DNA from: an uncultured Sutterella sp.
GTDB taxonomy: Bacteria; Pseudomonadota; Gammaproteobacteria; Burkholderiales; Burkholderiaceae_F
Length of the DNA: 19,862 nt
Assembly: GCA_900546995.1 (NCBI GenBank)
Contig: URFF01000031.1
Span: 1 to 19,862, forward strand
Direction: 5' to 3'
A program made the translations under genes and the position numbers. This document shows, piece by piece, positions 1 through 6,609 of the stretch; position 1 is the stretch's first letter; each line of letters opens with the position of its first letter. Below the pieces are notes generated by a model, which did no database searches, was not told the origin of the DNA, and saw only the letters and a program-made list of their open reading frames with translations.

Positions 1-901
1 TGTCGTGTTCGGTCTTGGCATGGGAGTGACCTTTTCTTCCACAACCGGTAATTTGCTGAAGTTTTTTCCGGATCGCAGTGGCTTTGTGAGCGGCCTTGCC
101 ATGGCAGCCTATGGAGCAAGTTCTGTGATTATCCCGCCCATTGCCGTTTTTCTTTTAAACGGCTGGGGAGTGCAGCACGCCTTTTTTATTCTAGGGGCGG
201 CATTTATTGTCATCGTGGTGACTGGCGGCGCATTGAGCACTCGTTGTCCGGTCGGCTTCGTCCCAACGGGATTTGTGCCAAAAAAGTCCGTGGACGGTCA
301 TATTCTGAGTCTCAACACGCTTGAGATGGCACGCACTAAACGCTTCTGGTTCATGTGGGGAATGGGATTTTGTGGGGCGTTGGCCGGAATGATGGCCATT
401 TCTTACGCCGCGATGATCGCTCAATTTCAAATGCAGTACGAGCCGGCTGCCTGTGCAATGATCGTTTCTGTTGTTGCCATTGGCAACATGAGTGGTCGAT
501 TCATTGCCGGCGTGCTCTCGGACTATATCGGTCGAGTACCGACGCTTTTGCTAGCGCAGCTTTTAAGTTTTCTCGGCATGCTGATTTTGTGGGATTGCGG
601 CCCCGGTGACAACGGTCTTTTTGTCATGGCCATTATTGCGCTGGGGTTGGCTTTCGGTGCTTACATGGGGGTCTATCCGAGCTTAACGACAGAGGAATTT
701 GGCCCTGAGCACAACAGTGCGAATTACGGAATGATGGTTTTGGGTTTTTCCTTAACAGCGATGATCGGTCCGTACATTATGAATCTTTTTTATTCGCGAT
801 ACGGGGAATTCGACCAGGCCTATTTGGTCGGCATTGCTGTGACATTGTTGGGTTTTGTATTTGGTTACTTCCTAAAACGTGCGCTTGATACCAAATCCTA
901 A
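1..901 (+). CDS. MFS transporter, OFA (oxalate/formate antiporter) type, 5' partial
   Basis: Carboxy-terminal part (about 299 residues visible) of an inner-membrane major facilitator. The frame is open to the window edge, so the true start lies upstream; the GTG at 5 is an internal valine. Near the visible start the FFPDRSGFVSGLAMAAYGASS segment fits the wFPDkRG-x-asGlamaGfG block of OFA-family carriers. It is followed by a hydrophobic segment, a short polar loop (about residues 77-110) and a second bundle of six predicted membrane segments. The GRFIAGVLSDYIGR segment is the loop 8/9 MFS signature. OFA carriers exchange small carboxylates such as oxalate and formate, but the substrate here cannot be read from sequence. 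The gene ends 10 bp before a strong hairpin terminator. Family assignment is fairly secure, substrate unknown. Confidence 0.85.
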   Translation, partial: VVFGLGMGVTFSSTTGNLLKFFPDRSGFVSGLAMAAYGASSVIIPPIAVFLLNGWGVQHAFFILGAAFIVIVVTGGALSTRCPVGFVPTGFVPKKSVDGHILSLNTLEMARTKRFWFMWGMGFCGALAGMMAISYAAMIAQFQMQYEPAACAMIVSVVAIGNMSGRFIAGVLSDYIGRVPTLLLAQLLSFLGMLILWDCGPGDNGLFVMAIIALGLAFGAYMGVYPSLTTEEFGPEHNSANYGMMVLGFSLTAMIGPYIMNLFYSRYGEFDQAYLVGIAVTLLGFVFGYFLKRALDTKS

Positions 902-911
902 ATACAGAAAA

Positions 912-939
912 AAAGCCGGGACTGCTCGATCCCGGCTTT
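912..939 (+). terminator. Rho-independent terminator after the MFS gene
   Basis: A perfect 10-bp stem, AAAGCCGGGA (912-921) with TCCCGGCTTT (930-939), has an 8-nt loop and a G+C core. It begins 10 bp past the MFS stop codon. The U tract is only the three Ts of the 3' arm followed by a pyrimidine-rich run. Confidence 0.8.
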
Positions 940-1249
940 AAACTCTCTCTCTTCCCTTGTAGGAGGACTGCTGTGCCTTCTCTCTACGGGATTAACTTTA
1001 CCGTGTTGTTATCCCAAAAGCCGTATACAAATGCGTAGGGAGGCAACGAAATGTTTCTGTTGAAATTAAATTGTGTGTTGATTTAACGATATTATCTTAA
1101 ATATCAAATAGATAGAAATGCCTTGAAAAATACATCGATTACAATTTTGAAACAAGCCTTCAGTCTTTTGAAAAAAGACCAAAAACAAGTTGACGTTAGG
1201 GGCAATTTTTGAGAAATTCAAAGAAAGTTAACTCATTCAGGAGATTGCG
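940..1249. other. 310-bp gene-free interval before the Asp-rich peptide gene
   Basis: AT-rich and without a recognisable gene. It holds an AGGAGG at 961-966 that could serve a 21-codon GTG frame (973-1038). It also holds a short perfect hairpin, GTCTTTT (1163-1169) with AAAAGAC (1173-1179). TTGACG at 1190-1195 could act as a -35, but the hexamer 17 bp downstream (GAAATT, 1213-1218) is a poor -10. A promoter for the downstream peptide gene must lie here or the gene depends on readthrough; I cannot place it with confidence. Confidence 0.4.
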
Positions 1250-1426
1250 ATGGACCTAAGCAGAAGAAATCTTTTGTTGGCCTTGTTGTCGCTAGGCGCT
1301 TTTAGTATCGCCGCCCCTGCTTGGGCTCGCGATGATCGCGACGATGACGATGATGATCGTGACGATGACCGCGATGATGACGACGATGATGACGATGATC
1401 GCAGGTCAAGGCGCCGATTCTTTTAA
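1250..1426 (+). CDS. Small exported Asp/Arg-rich peptide with Tat-like signal
   Basis: Short gene of 58 codons. The ATG at 1250 is preceded by AGGAG (1239-1243) with 6-nt spacing. The N terminus reads MDLSRRNLLLALLSLGAF, an S-R-R-x-L-L-L motif followed by a hydrophobic core, so it resembles a twin-arginine signal. PAWA at residues 23-26 is a good signal peptidase I site. The predicted mature peptide (residues 27-58) is 32 residues: 20 Asp and 9 Arg, in Asp runs of 2, 6, 3 and 9 separated by single Arg, ending in a basic tail and two Phe. Such a chain is probably disordered and might bind divalent cations, but that is inference from composition only. A hairpin plus T5 overlaps its 3' end, supporting a monocistronic unit. 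I do not recognise the family. It could also be a low-complexity envelope peptide with no metal role. Confidence 0.7.
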   Translation: MDLSRRNLLLALLSLGAFSIAAPAWARDDRDDDDDDRDDDRDDDDDDDDDRRSRRRFF

Positions 1427-1450
1427 GATGGTGGCGCCTGCCTGATTTTT
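1402..1450 (+). terminator. Terminator overlapping the 3' end of the Asp-rich peptide gene
   Basis: AGGCGCC (1409-1415) pairs with GGCGCCT (1433-1439). An outer CAGG (1402-1405) pairs with CCTG (1441-1444) across a small interior loop, followed directly by ATTTTT (1445-1450). The stop codon sits in the hairpin loop. The neighbouring minus-strand transporter ends at 1463, so the hairpin also separates convergent genes. Confidence 0.5.
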
Positions 1451-1462
1451 CGTTTTGGCTGT

Positions 1463-2320
1463 CTATTTTTGTTTTTTAGCCAATACTGTCGCGATGACAC
1501 CGGCGACCATAATGACACCGATACCTAATTCGGTGGTAAGGGTGAGTGCGTCGCCGAAGAAATACAATCCCATGAGTTCGGCGAAAACGATAGCGGAAAA
1601 TTGTAGGCAAGAGGATAGTAAAACGTTACCTTGCCCGAAAGCCATCGTGAGCGAGCACTGAGCAAGCGTTGCGCAGACCGCCATGCCGATCAGGTAAATC
1701 ACGTTGCTGCTTGTAATCGGTGAAAGGCCCCCTTCAAAAAGAAGGTTGCCGATTAAGCCGTAGAAGGTACCGAAAAGCGTGAAGTAAAAAACGATGCGCC
1801 AAGACGGTTCTTTGAGTTGTCCTAATTCTTTAATTTGCCAGTAGGCGATACTGCCAAAAAAGCCAGATGAAAGTGCTAAAAGCGCGCCCAATTCCTGGCC
1901 GCTATCAAAGGAAGGCTGAAGAACGAGGCACACGCCCACAAAGCCCAAAAGAATTGAGAGGATAAGCCCCCAATTGAGGGCTTGCTTTCGCATGATGGCA
2001 AAAATAATCATGAAGGTTGCCATGAAAAGGGGCGAAGTGTAATTAAGCGTCATGGATGTGCCAACGGGGAGCATTGTGAGCGAGAAAAACCACAACGACA
2101 TGGAAAACGTCCCGATGAAACTTCGTTTAAAGTGCCCAAAGAGATGCGGTGTGACAATGGTGTAGCCTTTGGCGCGAATAAAGCCGTAAAGCAAGATAAC
2201 ACCAACAAGCGACCGATAAAAAATCAGTTCCAACGAACCGAACTCTTCGGCCCCCATTTTGACAATCACGGCCATTGCGGAAAACAGAAATGAGGCCGAT
2301 AGCATCCACAACGATTTCAT
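1463..2320 (-). CDS. EamA-family (DMT superfamily) transporter
   Basis: 285-residue inner-membrane protein with about ten predicted hydrophobic segments arranged as two EamA-type halves. This matches the usual drug/metabolite transporter length of about 290-300. The first half contains the FGSLELIFYRSLVGVILL stretch typical of EamA proteins. The second ends with GLYFFGDALTLTTELGIGVIMVAGV, which matches the family's final helix pair. I chose the ATG at 2320 (MKSLWMLSASFLF) over an in-frame ATG 14 codons upstream, because AAAGG stands 6-7 nt before it and the membrane segment starts directly. The cargo (metabolite efflux or uptake) cannot be deduced. It is divergent from xseB and convergent with the small peptide gene. 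Confidence 0.85.
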   Translation of the reverse strand: MKSLWMLSASFLFSAMAVIVKMGAEEFGSLELIFYRSLVGVILLYGFIRAKGYTIVTPHLFGHFKRSFIGTFSMSLWFFSLTMLPVGTSMTLNYTSPLFMATFMIIFAIMRKQALNWGLILSILLGFVGVCLVLQPSFDSGQELGALLALSSGFFGSIAYWQIKELGQLKEPSWRIVFYFTLFGTFYGLIGNLLFEGGLSPITSSNVIYLIGMAVCATLAQCSLTMAFGQGNVLLSSCLQFSAIVFAELMGLYFFGDALTLTTELGIGVIMVAGVIATVLAKKQK

Positions 2321-2398
2321 AAAAAACCTTTCAAAAGATTTGACAATAATAATCGTTTCCAATTGAAAAACCCAAGTTGGCTTTAAAGGGCTTAGAGA

Positions 2399-2419
2399 AA
2401 TACAAAACGAATTTGTATT
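2399..2419. promoter_or_regulatory. Inverted repeat in the DMT/xseB divergent promoter region
   Basis: AATACAAA (2399-2406) and TTTGTATT (2412-2419) form perfect 8-bp arms around a 5-nt centre, within the 170-bp region between the divergent transporter and xseB. A possible -10, TAAAAT, lies at 2453-2458 toward xseB with no convincing -35. This could be an operator or a chance AT-rich repeat. Confidence 0.25.
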
Positions 2420-2490
2420 GAGTCTGAGAGAGGAACCGTCAGAGTTTTCCGCTAAAATAAATAGATTATCGAAATGAGTTCATATCAATC

Positions 2491-2742
2491 ATGGTGAGTG
2501 AAAAAAACGTTCAAAAGCTCAGCTATGAGCAGGCGATGCAAGAGCTGCAGGCTATTGTGGAGAAAATGCGTGCCGGGGATCTGACCTTGGAGGAAAGTGT
2601 CAAGGCTTATCAGCGTGGAAAAGCGCTCTCGGATCGTTGCGAGGCACTTCTCACGCAGGCTTCTCAAGTGGTGCAAAAGCTTGAAGACGGTGAGCTAAAG
2701 CCGGTGAGCGCCGATGATTTAAAGCAAGAGGAGTTGCTGTGA
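2491..2742 (+). CDS. xseB: Exodeoxyribonuclease VII small subunit
   Basis: 83 residues, the normal size for XseB, which binds several copies per XseA to form the cytoplasmic exonuclease VII that degrades single-stranded DNA. The sequence SYEQAMQELQAIVEKMRAGD followed by LTLEESVKAYQRGKAL and a C-terminal helix ending in KLEDGEL is the family signature. The protein is two helices forming a coiled-coil hairpin. ATG at 2491 is used. No strong ribosome site precedes it, and the GTG at 2494 is an alternative. It opens the xseB-ispA-dxs-murB operon, overlapping ispA by 4 nt (GTGA). The large-subunit gene xseA is not in the window. Confidence 0.95.
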   Translation: MVSEKNVQKLSYEQAMQELQAIVEKMRAGDLTLEESVKAYQRGKALSDRCEALLTQASQVVQKLEDGELKPVSADDLKQEELL

Positions 2743-3635
2743 GCGATTTCAAGCAGTGGGCACAAGAGCGAGCCCGGCATTTTGAAGAAGTGGCGTTCGA
2801 TACGCTGCCCCCAGCCAATAAGTTACCGTGGAAATTGCATGAAGCGATGCGCTACGCCGTGCTTGACGGCGGTAAGCGCATTCGCCCTTTGCTCGTTTAC
2901 GCGTCAGGGCTTTTGGTCGATGGTCAAGAGCGAGCCCTTGATCGCATTGCGCTTGCCGTGGAATACATTCATAGCTACTCGCTCGTGCACGACGATATGC
3001 CCTGTATGGATAACGATACTTTGCGTCGCGGAAAACTCACCACGCACAAAAAGTACGGCGAAGCGATGGGGATGCTGGCAGGCGACGCTTTGCAAGCTCA
3101 AGCCTTTTTTGAATTGACGCAAACCGGTCTCGGTTCAGAACAAACGGTTGCTTTGGTGAAGCTCTTATCGGCAGCGGCGGGACCGGCCGGTATGTGCGGT
3201 GGGCAGGCGGTGGATCTGTTGGCCGTGCATTCGGATTTGAATTTGTCGATGCTCACGACCATGCATCAAATGAAAACCGGTGCCATGATCCGAGCCTCCG
3301 CTCTGATGGGGCTTTATGCTGGAGAGACTAATCCCGAACCCGCTTTGGTTGGAGCGATTGCAAACTATTCGGCTTGCGTCGGATTGGCTTTCCAAGTTAT
3401 TGATGACATTTTGGATGTCACAGCGGACACGGCTGTTTTGGGTAAGACCGCCGGTAAGGATGCCGCCAATGAAAAGCCCACCTTTGTGTCTCATTTAGGG
3501 CTCGATAAAGCCCGTGAAATGGCGCGCTCGCAAATTGACGCGGCACTGCAGTCTCTCGCATCCATCGGAGCACCCAACGAAAAAACACAGCGCCTCGAGC
3601 AAATTGCCCGCTATGTTTTGAGCCGTGACCACTAG
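2739..3635 (+). CDS. ispA: Farnesyl diphosphate synthase (polyprenyl synthetase family)
   Basis: 298 residues, the expected length for bacterial short-chain IspA. It condenses dimethylallyl and geranyl diphosphate with isopentenyl diphosphate to make C15 farnesyl diphosphate in the cytoplasm, precursor of undecaprenyl phosphate and quinone side chains. Visible motifs are GGKRIRP at 44-50 (isopentenyl diphosphate binding), the first Asp-rich motif DDMPCMD at 85-91, followed by RRG, and the second Asp-rich motif DDILD at 222-226. The FQVIDDILDVT block, KTAGKD and the C-terminal arginine-rich helix match the family. The start is GTG at 2739, translationally coupled to the xseB stop (TGA 2740-2742). 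dxs follows 15 bp after its stop. Confidence 0.96.
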   Translation: MSDFKQWAQERARHFEEVAFDTLPPANKLPWKLHEAMRYAVLDGGKRIRPLLVYASGLLVDGQERALDRIALAVEYIHSYSLVHDDMPCMDNDTLRRGKLTTHKKYGEAMGMLAGDALQAQAFFELTQTGLGSEQTVALVKLLSAAAGPAGMCGGQAVDLLAVHSDLNLSMLTTMHQMKTGAMIRASALMGLYAGETNPEPALVGAIANYSACVGLAFQVIDDILDVTADTAVLGKTAGKDAANEKPTFVSHLGLDKAREMARSQIDAALQSLASIGAPNEKTQRLEQIARYVLSRDH

Positions 3636-3650
3636 GCTCAAGGAGCGTCT

Positions 3651-5531
3651 ATGGCATTATTAGATCGAATCAATTCACCCGCGGATCTTAAAAAACTCGT
3701 CGTTGAGATGTTGCCCGCTCTCGCTCAGGATATCCGTGACTACATGGTGGAGGAAGTCTCTAAAACGGGTGGTCACTTGGCAAGTTCTCTGGGGGCGGTG
3801 GATTTGACGATTGCACTGCACTATGTGTTTGATTCTCCGAAGGATAAAATCATTTTTGACGTCGGTCATCAAGCCTACGCACACAAAATGCTCACCGGAA
3901 GGCGCGACCGTTTTGACACACTTCGTCAATATAAGGGACTCTCAGGTTTTCCCAAACGCAATGAAAGTGAACACGATGCGTTCGGTACCGCGCACAGCTC
4001 AACCTCCATTTCCGCGGCGCTCGGCATGGCGGTAGCAGATGCCTTGCGAGGTGATAAAGAAGCCTGGCACATCGCGGTGATCGGCGACGGCGCACTGACG
4101 GGTGGCATGGCCGTTGAGGCAATCAACCACGCAGGGACCTATAAGGACGGTCTGAAACTTTTAATCATCGTCAATGATAACGACTGCTCCATCTCGCCTT
4201 CGGTCGGTGCTTTAAATCACCACTTGGCAAAGCTCGTCTCGGGCGGCGCCTTCATGGGGGCGAGAAATCTCTCCAAACGTGCGTTAAAACCGGTTCCGAA
4301 ATTGTGGAATTTGTTTAAAAGCGTTGAGCAGCGCACTGTCAATTTCGTGGCGCCGGAATCAACCCTTTTCTCGGCTTTTGATCTGAATTATTTCGGTCCG
4401 GTCGACGGTCACGATATCGCGAGTTTGGTGAAAATTCTCCGTAACATTAAAGCGCTTGATGGCCCAATGGTTTTGCATGTCGTGACCAAAAAGGGTAAAG
4501 GCTATGCGCCGGCAGAAGACAACCCAACGCTTTATCACGGTGTGGGCCGTTTTGATCCCGAAGTGGGTATCGTTGAGAAAGCCCCTGATCCTGCGCATCC
4601 AACTTACACGGAAGTTTTTTCCCGTTGGGTTTGCGATATGGCCGCTGCCGATGACAGGCTCTATGCGATTACACCGGCCATGCGTGAAGGATCGGGTTTG
4701 GTGGAGTTTGAAAAACGTTTTCCCGATCGCTATCGCGATGTGGCGATCGCTGAGCAGCACGCGGCGACCTTTGCCGCCGGTCTGGCTTGCGCGGGCATCA
4801 AACCGGTGGTTGCGATTTATTCGTCTTTTGCTCAACGAGCTTATGATCAGATTTTGCATGATGTGGCGATTCAAAAGCTTCCTGTGATGTTTGCCATTGA
4901 TCGCGGAGGGCTTGTGGGCTCGGACGGCGAAACTCACCACGGTGTGTTTGATTTGGCGTATTTGCGCAGTATTCCCAACATGACGATTATGGCGCCTTCA
5001 GACGAAAACGAATGCCGCATGATGCTGACAACCGCGTACCGTATGAATACTCCGGCAGCAGTACGTTATCCGAGAGGCAAGGGACCGGGTGTTGAGCAAA
5101 TCGAGGCTTTGCAAACGATTGAAATCGGTAAAGCGCGCGTTTTGCGCGAGTCTCGCAAAAAGTCTGCCCGTGTCGCGATTTTGGCCTATGGCCTCATGGT
5201 GTCTCGCTTAAAGGGTGTGGCTGAACAACTGGAGGCAACCTTGGTTGATATGCGTTTTGTTAAGCCGCTTGACGAGGAAATCATTATCCAAATGGCTCAA
5301 ACGCATGATTTGCTGGTGACGGCCGAAGATGGTGTCGTCGCAGGCGGAGCCGGAAGCGGCGTGCTTGAGGTGCTCTCCGATCACGGGATCGATGTCGATA
5401 CGATGCTTTTCGGTATCGGGGATCATTTCGTCGGTCAAGGCCCTGTTGAAGAGCTCATGAAAGAAAACGGCTTGGACAATGAAAGTGTTCTCGCCGCCAT
5501 TGAGAAACGACTGGAAAAACATGCTGCGTAA
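3651..5531 (+). CDS. dxs: 1-deoxy-D-xylulose-5-phosphate synthase
   Basis: 626 residues, full length. Dxs joins pyruvate and glyceraldehyde 3-phosphate, with thiamine diphosphate, to start the MEP isoprenoid pathway. Its product also feeds thiamine and pyridoxal synthesis. Visible features are SKTGGHLASSLGAVDLTIAL near 37-56, DVGHQAYAHK at 70-79, and the thiamine diphosphate motif GDGALTGG at 145-152 with its paired Asn in VNDND (about 174-178). Further along are LYHGVGRFD, the catalytic-domain segment AIAEQHAATFAAGLA with its conserved glutamate, and the C-terminal transketolase domain. AAGGAG stands 6 nt before the ATG. It directly follows ispA, a common betaproteobacterial arrangement, and its last codons overlap murB. 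Confidence 0.97.
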   Translation: MALLDRINSPADLKKLVVEMLPALAQDIRDYMVEEVSKTGGHLASSLGAVDLTIALHYVFDSPKDKIIFDVGHQAYAHKMLTGRRDRFDTLRQYKGLSGFPKRNESEHDAFGTAHSSTSISAALGMAVADALRGDKEAWHIAVIGDGALTGGMAVEAINHAGTYKDGLKLLIIVNDNDCSISPSVGALNHHLAKLVSGGAFMGARNLSKRALKPVPKLWNLFKSVEQRTVNFVAPESTLFSAFDLNYFGPVDGHDIASLVKILRNIKALDGPMVLHVVTKKGKGYAPAEDNPTLYHGVGRFDPEVGIVEKAPDPAHPTYTEVFSRWVCDMAAADDRLYAITPAMREGSGLVEFEKRFPDRYRDVAIAEQHAATFAAGLACAGIKPVVAIYSSFAQRAYDQILHDVAIQKLPVMFAIDRGGLVGSDGETHHGVFDLAYLRSIPNMTIMAPSDENECRMMLTTAYRMNTPAAVRYPRGKGPGVEQIEALQTIEIGKARVLRESRKKSARVAILAYGLMVSRLKGVAEQLEATLVDMRFVKPLDEEIIIQMAQTHDLLVTAEDGVVAGGAGSGVLEVLSDHGIDVDTMLFGIGDHFVGQGPVEELMKENGLDNESVLAAIEKRLEKHAA

Positions 5532-6534
5532 TGTCAATTTAAAACCTTACAACACGATAGGGGTAGCGGCCACGGCTGACTACTTTACGACAGTTCATGA
5601 TTTAAAAGAACTGAAAGCGGCTTTGGATTTTGCCCGAAGTAAGCAGATTGCTCCTTTTATTTTGGGTGCGGGAGCCAATTTATTGATTGTTTCTGACATC
5701 GTGCATCGTGTGGTGATTCGTATGGCGATCGCAGGTTTTGACATCGTGGGCGAGTCGCTTTCTGCAACCTACATTAAGGTCGGCGCCGGTGAGAATTGGC
5801 ATCAAACCGTCAAACGCACGCTCACTGAAGGTTATCCGGGACTGGAGAATTTAGCGCTCATTCCCGGCAGCGTCGGCGCGAGCGTTGTGCAAAATATCGG
5901 TGCCTACGGTAGCGAAGTGGCGCAATTCGTCAAAGAAGTCGAAATCTATGATCCGGCGATTGATGAGGCGAGGACGCTCAAGGCCGCCGAGTGCGATTTT
6001 CGCTATCGTCATAGCATCTTTAAAACCCCGAAAGCGAGGGATTGGGTGGTTGTTTCAGTGACCTTCGCGTTACCGAAAACTTGGCAGGCCAATCTCAGTT
6101 ATAACGATTTGGCTCAGGCGTTCTCGGGCGTTCAAAATGCCACCCCTCAAGCGGTCTTTGGTCAAGTGGTGGCGATTCGAAAGCGTAAACTGCCCGATCC
6201 GGAACAATTGGGCAGCGCAGGGTCTTTTTTCAAAAATCCCATTGTGACCCGTGAAGTGTTTCAAGCCTTGTTGGAGCGCTTCCCGAGCATTGTCCACTAC
6301 CGTATGGCAGGCAACATGGAAAAATTAGCCGCCGGTTGGTTAATTGATCAAGCGGGGTTAAAGGGCGTTCGTCAAGGCGATGCCGGTACCTATGAGAAAC
6401 AAGCCTTGGTTTTGGTCAATCACGGTGAAGCCAGTGGGGCTGAGCTTTGGCGATTTGCTGAACATGTTCGAGAAAAAGTCTTCGATTTGTTTGGCGTGAC
6501 GCTTGAGCCGGAACCGGTGATTTTGCGTGATTAA
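5521..6534 (+). CDS. murB: UDP-N-acetylenolpyruvoylglucosamine reductase
   Basis: 337 residues. MurB is the FAD- and NADPH-dependent cytoplasmic enzyme that reduces UDP-GlcNAc-enolpyruvate to UDP-MurNAc for peptidoglycan. The N terminus LKPYNTIGVAATADYF, the FAD-binding stretch ILGAGANLLI (47-56) and PGLENLALIPGSVGASVVQNIGAYG (106-130) are family signatures. Catalytic residues align with the E. coli enzyme: Arg163 in YRHSIFK, Ser235 in GSAGSFFKNP and Glu329 in LEPEP. It is the longer type I form. I chose ATG 5521, because homology starts there; an in-frame start 14 codons upstream would only add dxs-overlapping sequence. It overlaps the dxs stop by 11 nt, has little ribosome site, and is probably translationally coupled. 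A bidirectional terminator follows. Confidence 0.96.
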   Translation: MLRNVNLKPYNTIGVAATADYFTTVHDLKELKAALDFARSKQIAPFILGAGANLLIVSDIVHRVVIRMAIAGFDIVGESLSATYIKVGAGENWHQTVKRTLTEGYPGLENLALIPGSVGASVVQNIGAYGSEVAQFVKEVEIYDPAIDEARTLKAAECDFRYRHSIFKTPKARDWVVVSVTFALPKTWQANLSYNDLAQAFSGVQNATPQAVFGQVVAIRKRKLPDPEQLGSAGSFFKNPIVTREVFQALLERFPSIVHYRMAGNMEKLAAGWLIDQAGLKGVRQGDAGTYEKQALVLVNHGEASGAELWRFAEHVREKVFDLFGVTLEPEPVILRD

Positions 6535-6562
6535 GGTTATTCCGTTTCACTAATTCAATAAG

Positions 6563-6589
6563 AAAATCGGCGGTTTTCCCGCCGATTTT
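6563..6589. terminator. Bidirectional terminator between murB and pepF
   Basis: AAAATCGGCGG (6563-6573) pairs perfectly with CCGCCGATTTT (6579-6589) around a 5-nt loop, giving an 11-bp G+C-centred stem with A on one flank and T on the other. It lies between the convergent ends of murB (6534) and pepF (6610) and can serve both strands. Confidence 0.85.
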
Positions 6590-6609
6590 CAGCTGTGGCT
6601 CTTTTCTAA

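Noticed and set aside
1163..1179. Short hairpin GTCTTTT/AAAAGAC as a terminator or small RNA end
   Set aside because: A 7-bp A/T-rich stem without G+C core or U tract is too weak to call.
1327..1403. Repeat tract considered as a CRISPR-like or satellite array
   Set aside because: The units are codon triplets without spacers, and the frame, signal peptide and ribosome site show it is coding.
4359..4940. 193-codon open frame on the minus strand inside dxs
   Set aside because: It is fully antisense to a conserved dxs domain, has no recognisable motif and a His/Arg-rich composition typical of a shadow frame.
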